From positions 1 to 26,438 of IMG/VR virus record IMGVR_UViG_3300025889_000824: a stretch of 26,438 nt of DNA. The stretch is one strand, 5' to 3'. Shown one piece after another: positions 1 to 7,865 of the stretch; the first letter of the stretch is position 1, and every line of letters begins with the position of its first letter. The notes beneath the pieces were generated by a model. That model searched no databases. It was given only the letters and a program-made list of their open reading frames with translations, and was not told the origin of the DNA. A program made the translations under genes and the position numbers. This DNA comes from a virus.

Positions 1-462
1 GGAGAAGTCCTCGGGGGCTTGTTTTATCCGGGTATGACGTGATCTGAGTTCTGAAAAACGAGATCATCTCCGGCTTCAGTGAGCATAGTGTCGGCTGATG
101 TCGTGGCAAAAGTCAGATCCTGGTACGTCGCGATGACTTCCATGAAGAAAGCACATCGAGCGTATGTCTCTCCCGTACATGTGAGCACGAGACGAGTTCC
201 GCTGATGCTTGCAGCGACACTCCGATTCCCTGTAGCACTCGAATCAGTGATTCGCGCGTCTGCTATCTCTTGAAGTGTGACGCTTGTAGTTCCGTCGACG
301 TTTGACGCTGTGAAGCTGTACTCGATGAAGTCTGCGCTTCCTATCGCTCCCGAGCTTCCGTCATAAGTAGTCTGAACAGTGTTTACCAGGATTCGCCCTT
401 GAACAAGCGTGTTCAGAGGAATCTGTATATCTCCTCCTGACTCTCCATCTGATGTCGCTTCA
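1..462. repeat. Left copy of the contig end overlap (462 bp)
   Basis: This stretch recurs at 25977-26438 with a constant offset of 25976, so the window is a circular or circularly permuted genome read slightly more than once around. Six positions differ (69, 150, 243, 288, 324, 336), and no indels were seen. It lies within the 3' end of the large tail-protein gene. A genuine terminal repeat of one molecule would normally be identical, so an assembly overlap is the better reading. Confidence 0.95.
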
Positions 463-2942
463 CCTGTGCGATTCTCATTCACCAAAGCGTACAAGCTCGA
501 GCGATACACTCCCGCGTTCTCTTGCCCGAAGTCGTATGTTCTGACATCGCTGTTCTCGATGATTGGCATCCGCGTTTGACGACGATCGATCCCCGTAGTG
601 AGCCCCTGCCCCCCCGTTCGAGGAGTTCTCCAGAAGCATTTGGTCGATGTCGGATCGTAGATCCCCCCCGCATCTTCACAGCATGCTTCGCCCGGAGTGT
701 AGGTAGTTGATCCAGTGTCAGGATCGACGAAGCGAATAGTTCCGTCAAGAGCCCAAACATCCGGAATGTATCCGCATCGAGCGACGTATTGACCAGTGCC
801 TTGATCTTTTATCAGCTTGCACTGTGTCGTGCCGTCGCTGTTGACAGTGTATCCCTTGATCTCGAGTAGTCGATAATGTGTCCCGCGCACATTTATCAGA
901 TCGTTAAAGCGAAGGTTCAAGATGTCAGTCGGCTTCAAGTAGAATCGAGCTTGAAGAATCCGAGCGTCAGGATGATATATCTGATTCAAAAATCGAGACC
1001 AGTATGCGCGAACGAGATTCTGATTGACGTACTCCTCCCCTATCGGGGGCGTTCCGTATCCGGAAGGATATTGATACTCCCAATACAGCGACTGAGTTCC
1101 GCTCGAGTTTGGAGAAGTGTCGAATCCAGAGCACAGAGGATACTGCGTGAAGCTCTCGCTCTCGATATACAGCGTCTCTCCGACATCCTTCATGCCGTTA
1201 TGATAGAAGAGAAAGGGCTGATCTGCGATCGGCTCGTACTCTCCATCCTCGCTGATCTTGTACAGATGTGCAGTGACGAAGTTCGGAACGATCGTATCCT
1301 CTCCGGTTCCCGTCGTGACTGCGTGAACGTGAACGGGCTTGAATTTGCTCTCCCATTTTTGCTCGCCCTGTGCGAAGTCATCCTCGACGATCTCTCTGTA
1401 TCTCCCGTACACATATCCGTTCGCATCCTGTCGGAAAGTGTTTGACTCGTCTTTTCCTTCTGCGTCGGTGTAGATGATAGTCTTCTTGCGGAGTTCGTTT
1501 GTAGGAGAGAGAGTGATCTCTTTTGATAGGTCGAGTTTGCCTGTCCAGTCGATTTCTGATCCTGAATCAAGCCAGTCTGCATGCGGCTCGATTACTAAGT
1601 GACGCTCATTGTCCGGAGAGCTCTCGAGTACCAGGTTAAACCTGTTCACGATCTCCTTCAGAAATTCCGCTTCGGTCATATCCGGCATCTGAGAAGGAAC
1701 GTGAATCTGTATGTCGCCCCCGTTATTATCGTACTCTATCAGACGAAAGTTCGTATCTCCCAATGATGACGTTTGAGCGACGCTGATATTCCCCCCCGTT
1801 AAATCTTGAACGAGAACTTCAACGCTCACAGTCTCTCCAGCTTGCAGATCGAAAGTCGCTATCGCTGGATTCCACCAGAAAACGATCTCGTTTGTGACGA
1901 AGGATGAATACGGAGTGACATACTGCTCGGTGCTGCTGTATATGCGGATCGCTACGTTCGCAGTAACTCCGCTGTTCGGTCGCGTGACATAGATATTCCC
2001 CCCGAAGCGGGCAGTCATATTTTGAGGAGCCGTAAACGTGAAAAGCGATGTGCTCCAGAGCCCGTCGGGATCGTAGAAGTCAGATCCTGTGTCTGTGTCG
2101 AGTTCGATTGTGTGAGCCCCGTCTGAAGAGATTGTTTGATCTGCACTCAGTCCAGCGCGAAAACCGAAGAACGGACGCGCGTCAAGTTCAGGAGTATTTG
2201 TCCCGAGCTGCATGTATAGCCGCGCGAATCGTGCGCTGCTGAGGAAGTTACTCGTGTATGTGTATCCGTGCTTCTTGAATATCAGATTCCATATCTCGAG
2301 CACCTTCATCGCGGGCTTGAATCGTGCAGGGCCGACGCGATCCTCTTGATACAAATTATCGAGAGCGTTCGTCGAGTCGCTGACGTGCAGCTTTTGAGTC
2401 GCCCCCTTTCGGCCATGATCGAACAGCGGGATCACTATCGTACCAGCTCCGACAGTTCCTGACGTGATATCGTTTGAAGTATTGAAGCTGCTGATGACGT
2501 TCGCTGCTGTCTGCGAGTAATCGTAATCGGTCGAAACGCTTCCATCGGTGACGAAAATTGATCTCAGATCCTCGCTCTCTGATTCTTGGAAAAGGTTTGC
2601 TGCGTCGCTGTACACTGCGACACTGTATATCCCATTCTGAACTGATACGCTTCGAAGCTGGAGATATCCAGCCATGACGAGAACGCCCTGATCGAGTATG
2701 TGACAGCGTGTTTTTTTTGAACTGTCGAATGTCGCTGCGCTGAGATTTGCGTCGTAAAAGTGCTCGAAAAACTTGTTATTTCGCTCACTCGTCGGAAGTT
2801 TGAACGTCTGACTGAATGGGCTGTTTCGAGTCAGTACGTCGCCCGCGTTCGTGTAGCTGTAATTCAACTGAACACTCTCTCGATCTTTGGTGTCGAGCTG
2901 TACGACTTCCGACTCATCCTGGGTATATGCGAGAAGTATCAT
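24..2942 (-). CDS. Large tail/baseplate structural protein (972 aa)
   Basis: This is the largest gene in the genome. ATG at 2942 overlaps the preceding stop as ATGA, so translation is probably coupled, and TAA lies at 24-26. The N-terminal ~120 residues, with the signature SPFSQTFKLP near residue 41, resemble a large tail or baseplate protein I remember from Bacteroidetes siphophages. The remainder is beta-rich. Near residues 754-771 is a Cys cluster, a CC pair followed 14 residues later by another Cys and then Trp, which resembles small disulphide or metal knots in marine phage tail proteins. The C-terminal ~150 residues are Thr/Ser-rich and look like a beta domain, which could be a receptor-facing part. 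It is transcribed after the other tail genes and before the tape measure. The precise role (hub, baseplate or fibre) cannot be set from sequence alone. Confidence 0.8.
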   Translation of the reverse strand: MILLAYTQDESEVVQLDTKDRESVQLNYSYTNAGDVLTRNSPFSQTFKLPTSERNNKFFEHFYDANLSAATFDSSKKTRCHILDQGVLVMAGYLQLRSVSVQNGIYSVAVYSDAANLFQESESEDLRSIFVTDGSVSTDYDYSQTAANVISSFNTSNDITSGTVGAGTIVIPLFDHGRKGATQKLHVSDSTNALDNLYQEDRVGPARFKPAMKVLEIWNLIFKKHGYTYTSNFLSSARFARLYMQLGTNTPELDARPFFGFRAGLSADQTISSDGAHTIELDTDTGSDFYDPDGLWSTSLFTFTAPQNMTARFGGNIYVTRPNSGVTANVAIRIYSSTEQYVTPYSSFVTNEIVFWWNPAIATFDLQAGETVSVEVLVQDLTGGNISVAQTSSLGDTNFRLIEYDNNGGDIQIHVPSQMPDMTEAEFLKEIVNRFNLVLESSPDNERHLVIEPHADWLDSGSEIDWTGKLDLSKEITLSPTNELRKKTIIYTDAEGKDESNTFRQDANGYVYGRYREIVEDDFAQGEQKWESKFKPVHVHAVTTGTGEDTIVPNFVTAHLYKISEDGEYEPIADQPFLFYHNGMKDVGETLYIESESFTQYPLCSGFDTSPNSSGTQSLYWEYQYPSGYGTPPIGEEYVNQNLVRAYWSRFLNQIYHPDARILQARFYLKPTDILNLRFNDLINVRGTHYRLLEIKGYTVNSDGTTQCKLIKDQGTGQYVARCGYIPDVWALDGTIRFVDPDTGSTTYTPGEACCEDAGGIYDPTSTKCFWRTPRTGGQGLTTGIDRRQTRMPIIENSDVRTYDFGQENAGVYRSSLYALVNENRTGEATSDGESGGDIQIPLNTLVQGRILVNTVQTTYDGSSGAIGSADFIEYSFTASNVDGTTSVTLQEIADARITDSSATGNRSVAASISGTRLVLTCTGETYARCAFFMEVIATYQDLTFATTSADTMLTEAGDDLVFQNSDHVIPG

Positions 2943-4363
2943 CCTTGAAGTTCGTCATTTGAGTAAGTGACTTTCAGTGAATAGCTCGCGAGCTTATCGT
3001 TCACGCTCGTCTTGTACAGAAATTGAGTGTCGGAGATGACGACTGGACGCGCAGCATAGTCAGCGGATGACTTCTGCTCAAGTAGATAAACTTCGTTCGA
3101 GCTGAACAGCGAGAGCATGAAGGGATTCCATTCCTCGCCGATCCAGTCTGTGTTGAGCGTCTCTTCGGTTTTTACCTTCGATCGGTTCGTTCGTCTGCCC
3201 CCGTCGTACATCTCGTATCCGAAGTTCTCCGTTCCCCCGTTCGCAGTGTCCCAGTTTCCCCGTACTCGATGATACCCCTCGCGCTCGATCATCGATGTCT
3301 TGACTGACTTCTTCTCGAAATTGTAGAAGTCCCATCCTCCGTACTCGTTTAGGAACATGATTCTTCGAGTCTCGTACTTGCAAGCCGTCGTGACGTTGAA
3401 TCGATATACTGCCCCGCATACAGTTGCAGAGCTGAGAGTCGATGAGTTCGCAGCTACGATCTCGAAATATGAGAGATCAGCATCGTCCATCCCTGTGTTG
3501 ATCGTGCTGCTGTCTGATTGAGTTGTAAGATTCAAAAAGCCCGATCCGAAGTAGATCAGTCTCTCGTCGTCAGAGTTTGCTGTCGTCGGATCTTCTCCCC
3601 CGTTCGCAGTTACGTTCTCGATGGAGTCAGTGAAGATCTGTGTTCCGTCTGCTTGGTATCCTGCGACATGAATGAACTTCGGGCTTTTCGTCTGAGTGCT
3701 TGTCGTGGCATCGTTCAAGAAGCTAACGCAGTGACTTTGTCCAGACTCGATGTCTTGGTCATATCGAAAAGATGTGCTGATGATCGAAGCAGTCTCTGAC
3801 ACTCTCGGAACGACACTGATAAAAGTATTTGCCGTTCCGCTCATTTCGAAACTATCGAGAGAGCCGTCGGTGAAATTATCGATATCTGCTGTCGGAAGTT
3901 TTCGATTTGACTTGATGAAAGTCAAGTTCTCTCCAGTGATTTGATCTGCATAGATCGTCGGATCAGCGGTCGCAGATGTAGCGTACTCAAAGCCGAACTT
4001 CAGCTCGATTCGTCGCAGACTTTCAACGTTCTTCCCGAAGGGATTTCCGTTCTCTCCCGCCGTAACGCCTAACCTATTGACGCTGTCGATATACAATCCT
4101 CCGAGCGTTCCGTTCACATTCACTCGAGTCGCTTCGAGATAGTCATCGACGACACGATTGATCTGAAAAACACCACAATCAGCGGAGTTTGGGAGCGTCT
4201 TGAGCCGCGCTCTTTTCGTTCCTCCGATATAGATATCGCAGATATACTTGTACTTATATACGCTCGCGCTCCCCGGATTCGTGTCATCCTCGACGACGTA
4301 TATCACATCCTGACGACTTCCGACGACGTACTTCGACGGCTTTTGAGTCACAGTGTAAGCCAT
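2939..4363 (-). CDS. Virion structural protein, probable minor tail protein (474 aa)
   Basis: The frame is open from ATG 4363 to TGA 2939. The start sits next to the stop of the 191-aa gene, preceded by GAGGGG as a plausible ribosome-binding site. The protein begins MAYTVTQKPS, is rich in Tyr/Thr/Ser/Asp and lacks membrane segments or a signal peptide. Its composition suggests a beta-sandwich virion protein. Its position between the tail-completion genes and the 972-aa tail protein fits a minor tail or distal-tail component, and I remember proteins of this type beside the large baseplate gene in Bacteroidetes phages. No catalytic motif was seen. Confidence 0.7.
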   Translation of the reverse strand: MAYTVTQKPSKYVVGSRQDVIYVVEDDTNPGSASVYKYKYICDIYIGGTKRARLKTLPNSADCGVFQINRVVDDYLEATRVNVNGTLGGLYIDSVNRLGVTAGENGNPFGKNVESLRRIELKFGFEYATSATADPTIYADQITGENLTFIKSNRKLPTADIDNFTDGSLDSFEMSGTANTFISVVPRVSETASIISTSFRYDQDIESGQSHCVSFLNDATTSTQTKSPKFIHVAGYQADGTQIFTDSIENVTANGGEDPTTANSDDERLIYFGSGFLNLTTQSDSSTINTGMDDADLSYFEIVAANSSTLSSATVCGAVYRFNVTTACKYETRRIMFLNEYGGWDFYNFEKKSVKTSMIEREGYHRVRGNWDTANGGTENFGYEMYDGGRRTNRSKVKTEETLNTDWIGEEWNPFMLSLFSSNEVYLLEQKSSADYAARPVVISDTQFLYKTSVNDKLASYSLKVTYSNDELQG

Positions 4364-4938
4364 TACCCCTCTATTATTAGTCGCACATAGTCAAGAGCGT
4401 CTTTTGCGACTGCTTGAGCTATCGTGCGAAGATTTTGCTTTTTCATCCGGTTGTACGGACGATCTATGAAGAGACTCGGCACGAGTCCCCTTCTGTAAAT
4501 AGAGCGACTTATCGCGCGGATCATTCCTTTTCGGGGCGTGAAGCGTCCGCTTTCGTCTCGCGTTCCTTCAACATTTTTCTTCACTGCCCAGGCATCGATT
4601 TTGCCCGCTGGTACAGATGGGAACTTCGACTTTCCGAATCGATACGGGGAATCTCCCCATGCTGCGAGCTGATCGCTTTGTGCATTTGATTTCTTCGGAG
4701 CTTTGTTTTCCTGCGCCCCTTGAACGCCCTTGTTCACGAAGTCAGCATACGCAGCCATCTCATGCACGAGCTCGACTCCGTAATCTGTCTGAATGACGCG
4801 ATGTCGAATGGATCTGTTCAGATTTCCGCTCGCGTTCTTTCCCTGTTTGGTGAGACTGATCCGATAGCGTCGAGTCAGTTCAGCCCCGATTCGATCCATC
4901 TCAGCGGACGCATGCTGATATGTTAAGGTCGAAGGCAC
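4363..4938 (-). CDS. Tail completion / head-tail joining protein, HK97 gp10-like (191 aa)
   Basis: The protein is basic and helical. Features include a central YADFVNKGVQG stretch followed by a Lys/Asn-rich loop, then KKNVEGTRDESGRF and an Arg-rich helix (RAISRSIYRRG). The FVxKGV pattern followed by a compact C-terminal domain is typical of gp10-like proteins that join head and tail. The start is GTG at 4938, within the 16-bp overlap with the upstream gene, after an AGAAGAA-like ribosome-binding site. Its place directly after the probable tail terminator supports a role at the head-tail interface. A minor capsid role is the main alternative. Confidence 0.65.
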   Translation of the reverse strand: MPSTLTYQHASAEMDRIGAELTRRYRISLTKQGKNASGNLNRSIRHRVIQTDYGVELVHEMAAYADFVNKGVQGAQENKAPKKSNAQSDQLAAWGDSPYRFGKSKFPSVPAGKIDAWAVKKNVEGTRDESGRFTPRKGMIRAISRSIYRRGLVPSLFIDRPYNRMKKQNLRTIAQAVAKDALDYVRLIIEG

Positions 4939-5375
4939 AGGTTATTCTTCTCGTCTTCTACGATTGTCACGATCGCTTCCCATCCTGTCAGCCCGTTATC
5001 GAACCGATCGGTGAAACTGTTACAAGTGACAGCAGTCCCATTCACCAGAGATCCGAAAGTCGCATTTGATGTGCTGCTTTGACTGTGACGGAACTCGTTT
5101 ATTACGTCGCTGATGATGAGCTCTGTATCGCTCCAGACATCATTCCGATCATCTTTGTCGCCCTGGACACGATCTGCGACGATGATATTCACGCCCCATT
5201 CCTTTTGCCCGTACTGCGTCGTGACTTGATCGATCAAGACGTACAGCATCGGGAACTGTGTCGCGTTCAATTTCTCGAGATCTACTTCGGACAGAACTCC
5301 ATTTTGAAAGCTCTGTATCTGTCCGTGATTGTTTGCGATCGTCTGAAAAGTGTCGATCAGTTGATTAAACGTCAT
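4923..5375 (-). CDS. Probable tail terminator-like protein (150 aa)
   Basis: The protein begins MTFNQLIDTFQTIA, an N-terminus I associate with a recurrent Bacteroidetes-phage tail family. It continues with alternating strands and helices: PMLYVLIDQ, a WGVNIIVADRV strand, a DVWSDTELIISDVINEF helix and a final GWEAIVTIV strand. This pattern is consistent with the small alpha/beta tail-terminator fold that caps the tail tube before head joining. ATG 5375 overlaps the end of the chaperone extension frame by 11 nt and follows AAAAAGGAACAAGT, a reasonable ribosome-binding site. The assignment is by pattern and position. Confidence 0.6.
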   Translation of the reverse strand: MTFNQLIDTFQTIANNHGQIQSFQNGVLSEVDLEKLNATQFPMLYVLIDQVTTQYGQKEWGVNIIVADRVQGDKDDRNDVWSDTELIISDVINEFRHSQSSTSNATFGSLVNGTAVTCNSFTDRFDNGLTGWEAIVTIVEDEKNNLCLRP

Positions 5376-5592
5376 ACTTGTTCCTTTTTATTGAGTCGAC
5401 ATCTTGCTCAAAGCTCAGAAAGTTCAAAGCCGTGAAGAGCCCGAGATCAGTCACTGCGTCGATCTTCAATATATCTCCCTGCGCGAGATGATGAATCGTC
5501 GAGTACCAGCCCCATTTTTTGCCGATCAGCCCTCCTCCTTCTCCTCCTTGAAAGAGCTGTTTATACTGTTCAGTGATGCGAGCCCTAAATGA
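5365..5592 (-). CDS. Tail assembly chaperone, -1 frameshift extension
   Basis: The -1 frame relative to the 184-aa chaperone gene stays open from upstream of the T10 tract to TAA at 5365. It encodes a well-formed ~75-residue domain after the slip point, containing KKWGWYSTIHHLAQGD and a helical segment ending EQDVDSIKRNKYDV. I remember a KWGWYxxIxxLAxGD motif in the second tail-chaperone frame of Bacteroidetes phages. No convincing ATG start with a ribosome-binding site precedes it, and the frame meets the upstream gene at a homopolymer. I therefore annotate it as the extension part of a roughly 238-aa fusion, like lambda gpG-T. An independent start inside the overlap is the alternative. Confidence 0.6.
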   Translation of the reverse strand, partial: SFRARITEQYKQLFQGGEGGGLIGKKWGWYSTIHHLAQGDILKIDAVTDLGLFTALNFLSFEQDVDSIKRNKYDV

Positions 5593-6080
5593 AAAAAAAA
5601 ATTCAGTGCTCCCATCGCTTGTCGAATAGGCATCTCGAGGAACGGCTTTTCGTTTACCCCTTCGTAATCCTTTACGGAGTAGAAAGGCCCATGCTTTTCG
5701 ATCACTGGTCGATACAGCACAGACATGATCTTCTCGAGATTTGCCGTCGTATCGCTGCACATGAATTCAAGATCGGTCATCTCTCCGACTGTGATCTTGT
5801 CCAGGTTTGGGATAAAGCCGTACTGAATCCCGTCGTGCTCGTAGAACACATCGAGAGCGTATGACTTCTCGACTGGTTTCATCTGAGCGATCGTGCGCCC
5901 TACCTTATCAAAGCTCTTCTGCGTCATCTTTCGAATCTCACTGATGGGTATGCCCGCCAGCAAGGAAACGAGCCGCTCTGCTTTGGCTGAGTCGCTTTGC
6001 TTCTCCTCGTTGAGTGACATTACTCTTCGATACACTGGTATCGTGAGCTCGTCGAGTCTGGATGGGATTTCAAGTCTCAT
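5526..6080 (-). CDS. Tail assembly chaperone, zero-frame product (184 aa)
   Basis: The protein starts MRLEIPSRLDELTIPVYRRV, a pattern of short strand then helix typical of tail chaperones (gpG-like) in Bacteroidetes phages. It also contains YGFIPNLDKITVGEMTDLE and MSVLYRPVIEKHG, both recurrent in that group as I recall it. Its product would bind the tape measure protein and guide tail assembly. The last 21 residues after FFF163 are a helix ending in a Glu/Lys run, replaced by the frameshift domain when slippage occurs. ATG 6080 lies just beyond the stop of the small membrane protein. Unlike most siphophages, the chaperone gene is not next to the tape measure but is separated from it by four large genes. 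Confidence 0.65.
   Translation of the reverse strand: MRLEIPSRLDELTIPVYRRVMSLNEEKQSDSAKAERLVSLLAGIPISEIRKMTQKSFDKVGRTIAQMKPVEKSYALDVFYEHDGIQYGFIPNLDKITVGEMTDLEFMCSDTTANLEKIMSVLYRPVIEKHGPFYSVKDYEGVNEKPFLEMPIRQAMGALNFFFHLGLASLNSINSSFKEEKEEG
5592..5601 (-). promoter_or_regulatory. T10 slippery tract, putative -1 ribosomal frameshift site
   Basis: The minus strand reads GAA-T10-CA, covering codons F161-F163 of the upstream chaperone frame. T TTT TTT fits the X XXY YYZ rule, and a -1 slip leads directly into the long downstream frame. The zero frame ends only 66 nt further on. A purine-rich AAGGAGGAGAAGGAGGAGGG run lies about 45 nt downstream. An alternative is a homopolymer length error in the assembly. 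Confidence 0.55.
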
Positions 6081-6081
6081 A

Positions 6082-6252
6082 TCAAAAGAGTAAATGTCCG
6101 AATCTGGTCGCTATCATCACTGCGATGCTGATCCCGACAGCCATCGCCAAAGATCCGACAAAGCCCCAAACGAGCCCCGACTCGAAAGCGTGTTTCTGAA
6201 TTCGTTCTACTTGTTGAACTTGATCTTCGGTGAAGTGCATCTTATCAATCAT
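6082..6252 (-). CDS. Small single-pass membrane protein (56 aa)
   Basis: The frame runs from ATG 6252 to TGA 6082. Residues 1-25 are polar and helical (MIDKMHFTEDQVQQVERIQ). Residues ~28-47 form one hydrophobic segment, followed by a short RFGHLLF tail. It lies 7 nt after the stop of the secreted dockerin-like protein and 1 nt before the chaperone start, so it sits inside the operon. ATG at codon 5 is an alternative start. Function is unknown. A membrane partner of the secreted neighbour or an accessory holin-like peptide are possibilities, but nothing specific supports either. Confidence 0.6.
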   Translation of the reverse strand: MIDKMHFTEDQVQQVERIQKHAFESGLVWGFVGSLAMAVGISIAVMIATRFGHLLF

Positions 6253-6259
6253 CTGTGTT

Positions 6260-6730
6260 TTATTTGATCCAATACTCGCGAAGAATCCCCTCGGGAGTGA
6301 GTCGCTCTGTCCAGAATGTATTCAGCGGACACGCATCCCAGTCGAGATCGCTCTCGTCGGTGACTGAGATGTGAAGAAAACAGATTTCGGTTCCTGGATA
6401 GTCGCACAGCCAAGCCGAAGACCATGTTCCCTGAATATCGAAATCACATAGATCAGTATCACTCTCGTTCCCATATCCCCCGAGCAGCATCAGAAGATCT
6501 CCGCTGTCGACAGATCCCGATCCGTCGAGATCCCAGATGTTCGGGCTCACAGTTTGCCAGCTTCCGAGCATCGATAGAATCACTCCCGAGTCGCTGTATG
6601 TGTTCGTGACAGTGCCTGTGTCAGTATAGAGTCTGTCTGCATACACTCGAGCCGTCGGATTACACTCGCACATGTTCTGTGCTGATACGCTGATCGGGAT
6701 CAGAAGTAAGATTAGTTTACTGAATCGCAT
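6260..6730 (-). CDS. Secreted dockerin-like protein, phage moron candidate (156 aa)
   Basis: The N-terminus MRFSKLILLLIPISVSA-Q is a clear Sec signal peptide with a Sec/SPI-like cleavage site near residue 17. The mature part is acidic and Cys-rich (about six cysteines). Residues 67-78, DLDGSGSVDSGD, form a canonical dockerin/EF-hand calcium loop followed by LLMLLGGYG. A degenerate first copy, DSGVILSMLGSW at 47-58, lacks the calcium ligands, giving the two-repeat layout of type I dockerins. No cohesin or enzyme domain is attached. The gene is wedged between terminase (14-bp overlap) and the tail chaperone, neither of which is secreted. It may be a host-derived moron acting in the envelope or outside the cell, for example in surface alteration or exclusion, but that is inference. 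Confidence 0.65.
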   Translation of the reverse strand: MRFSKLILLLIPISVSAQNMCECNPTARVYADRLYTDTGTVTNTYSDSGVILSMLGSWQTVSPNIWDLDGSGSVDSGDLLMLLGGYGNESDTDLCDFDIQGTWSSAWLCDYPGTEICFLHISVTDESDLDWDACPLNTFWTERLTPEGILREYWIK

Positions 6731-7862
6731 ATTTTCCAGTGTATTTCGGCATGAGTAGATTCAAACAGCAATATCGGGCTGCGTCGAGTAAGTGATCGTT
6801 TCCGTCTTCTGGCACATTCAAGATCTCATTGTTTCGATCCATCTTCCATCGATAGCCCTGAAACTCTCGCTCGAGATTCTCTCCGTGATAGAAGAGTTTG
6901 TTTCGACGCATTAAGTCGATCCCGTTCCTCACGCTATCCGGCCCCTTCTCCGCTCCTCTGACGTTCAATCCGTATCGACGGAGCTCCGCGATCGATTTCG
7001 GTTCTGCTGAGTCAGCGATGATCGGAGTCTTCCCGACGTTCATCGATTGGATACGCTTCGCGATTTGATCGTTCGTCATGCCCTTCTCATAAAGGAGCTC
7101 TTCAATATATAAAGAGTTCTCGAGCTTGTAGACTGCGACCATCGCAGAAGGATCTGCGCTGAAGCCCCAGTCGAGCCCGTATCCGATCAGCTTCGCGTGT
7201 GCGGGCTTCTCGCCCTTGTGAGCGTAATAGATGGCGCGTCGGTTCGTCGCTCTCTCCCCCTGTCCGTATATGCGCCAGTATTCCGGATCGGTGTCACGGA
7301 GTCGCTCGATCTCTTGCACGAGCTCGGGGGGGAGATGGGGATTGTCTTTGTACGTCGACTTATAGAATGAGCAGTCATCGCGGGGAATCACTTCCGTATA
7401 AATCCAGTGATGAACTTCGCTCGGATTGTAGTCGAGGATCAACTTCGGCCCGCGTGTACGGAATGAAAGCTGTCGCCAGTCTGAGAGCGTGAGCTCGTTG
7501 GCTTCGTTGCAAAAAAGCACATCTCGAGACCTTCCTCGTATTTTTTGGCTGTCGTCGACGGAGAAGAACTCGAATGTGTTGCCGTACAGACTGTATGTGT
7601 TCTCGGATTTGTTGTGCTTTCCCGGATCGTACCAGTTTGTGTTTTGAAGGATCTCGAAGAAGTCACGCATCACTGTCGCTCTGAGTGAAGGGAAAGTCTT
7701 CCGGACGATGGATATCACGAGTCCCTTATTCGGATTCGTGTACGCGAACTCTATCAAGCACTGAAGGATCGAGTAGCTCTTCCCGCTACGAGTCCCGCCC
7801 TGGTGGACTGAAATCCGACTCTTGCAGGACTTTAAGTCATAGTATGTCTTCGGCTGTTGCAA
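6717..7862 (-). CDS. terL: Terminase large subunit, PBSX/Terminase_3 type (381 aa)
   Basis: This is the DNA-packaging motor ATPase and nuclease. Visible motifs are Walker A GGTRSGKS at 22-29, Walker B DVLFCNE at 114-120, the coupling region LILDYNPSE at 141-149, and RNase H-like nuclease acidic residues at GLDWGF (D231), IADSAEP (D284) and DHLLDAARY (D356/D360). Length is slightly short for the family but both domains look complete. The start is TTG at 7862: TGA at 7866-7868 is the small-subunit stop in the same frame, leaving only CAT between stop and start. No ATG exists upstream of Walker A, so TTG is forced. Translation is probably by re-initiation after the small subunit. Confidence 0.95.
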   Translation of the reverse strand: MQQPKTYYDLKSCKSRISVHQGGTRSGKSYSILQCLIEFAYTNPNKGLVISIVRKTFPSLRATVMRDFFEILQNTNWYDPGKHNKSENTYSLYGNTFEFFSVDDSQKIRGRSRDVLFCNEANELTLSDWRQLSFRTRGPKLILDYNPSEVHHWIYTEVIPRDDCSFYKSTYKDNPHLPPELVQEIERLRDTDPEYWRIYGQGERATNRRAIYYAHKGEKPAHAKLIGYGLDWGFSADPSAMVAVYKLENSLYIEELLYEKGMTNDQIAKRIQSMNVGKTPIIADSAEPKSIAELRRYGLNVRGAEKGPDSVRNGIDLMRRNKLFYHGENLEREFQGYRWKMDRNNEILNVPEDGNDHLLDAARYCCLNLLMPKYTGKYAIQ

Positions 7863-7865
7863 ATG

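Noticed and set aside
1-462. True direct terminal repeat of a linear phage genome
   Set aside because: The two copies differ at six sites, all synonymous. Physical terminal repeats of one molecule are normally identical, so assembly overlap between variants is more likely.
876-1445. Plus-strand frame of 189 aa
   Set aside because: Lies fully antisense to the 972-aa tail protein, has no recognised motif, and no plus-strand gene exists elsewhere in the genome.
3078-3419. Same-strand alternative frame of 113 aa inside the 474-aa tail gene
   Set aside because: Arg/Ser-rich composition typical of a shadow frame, no conserved pattern, unlike the ordered nested frame in the methylase gene.
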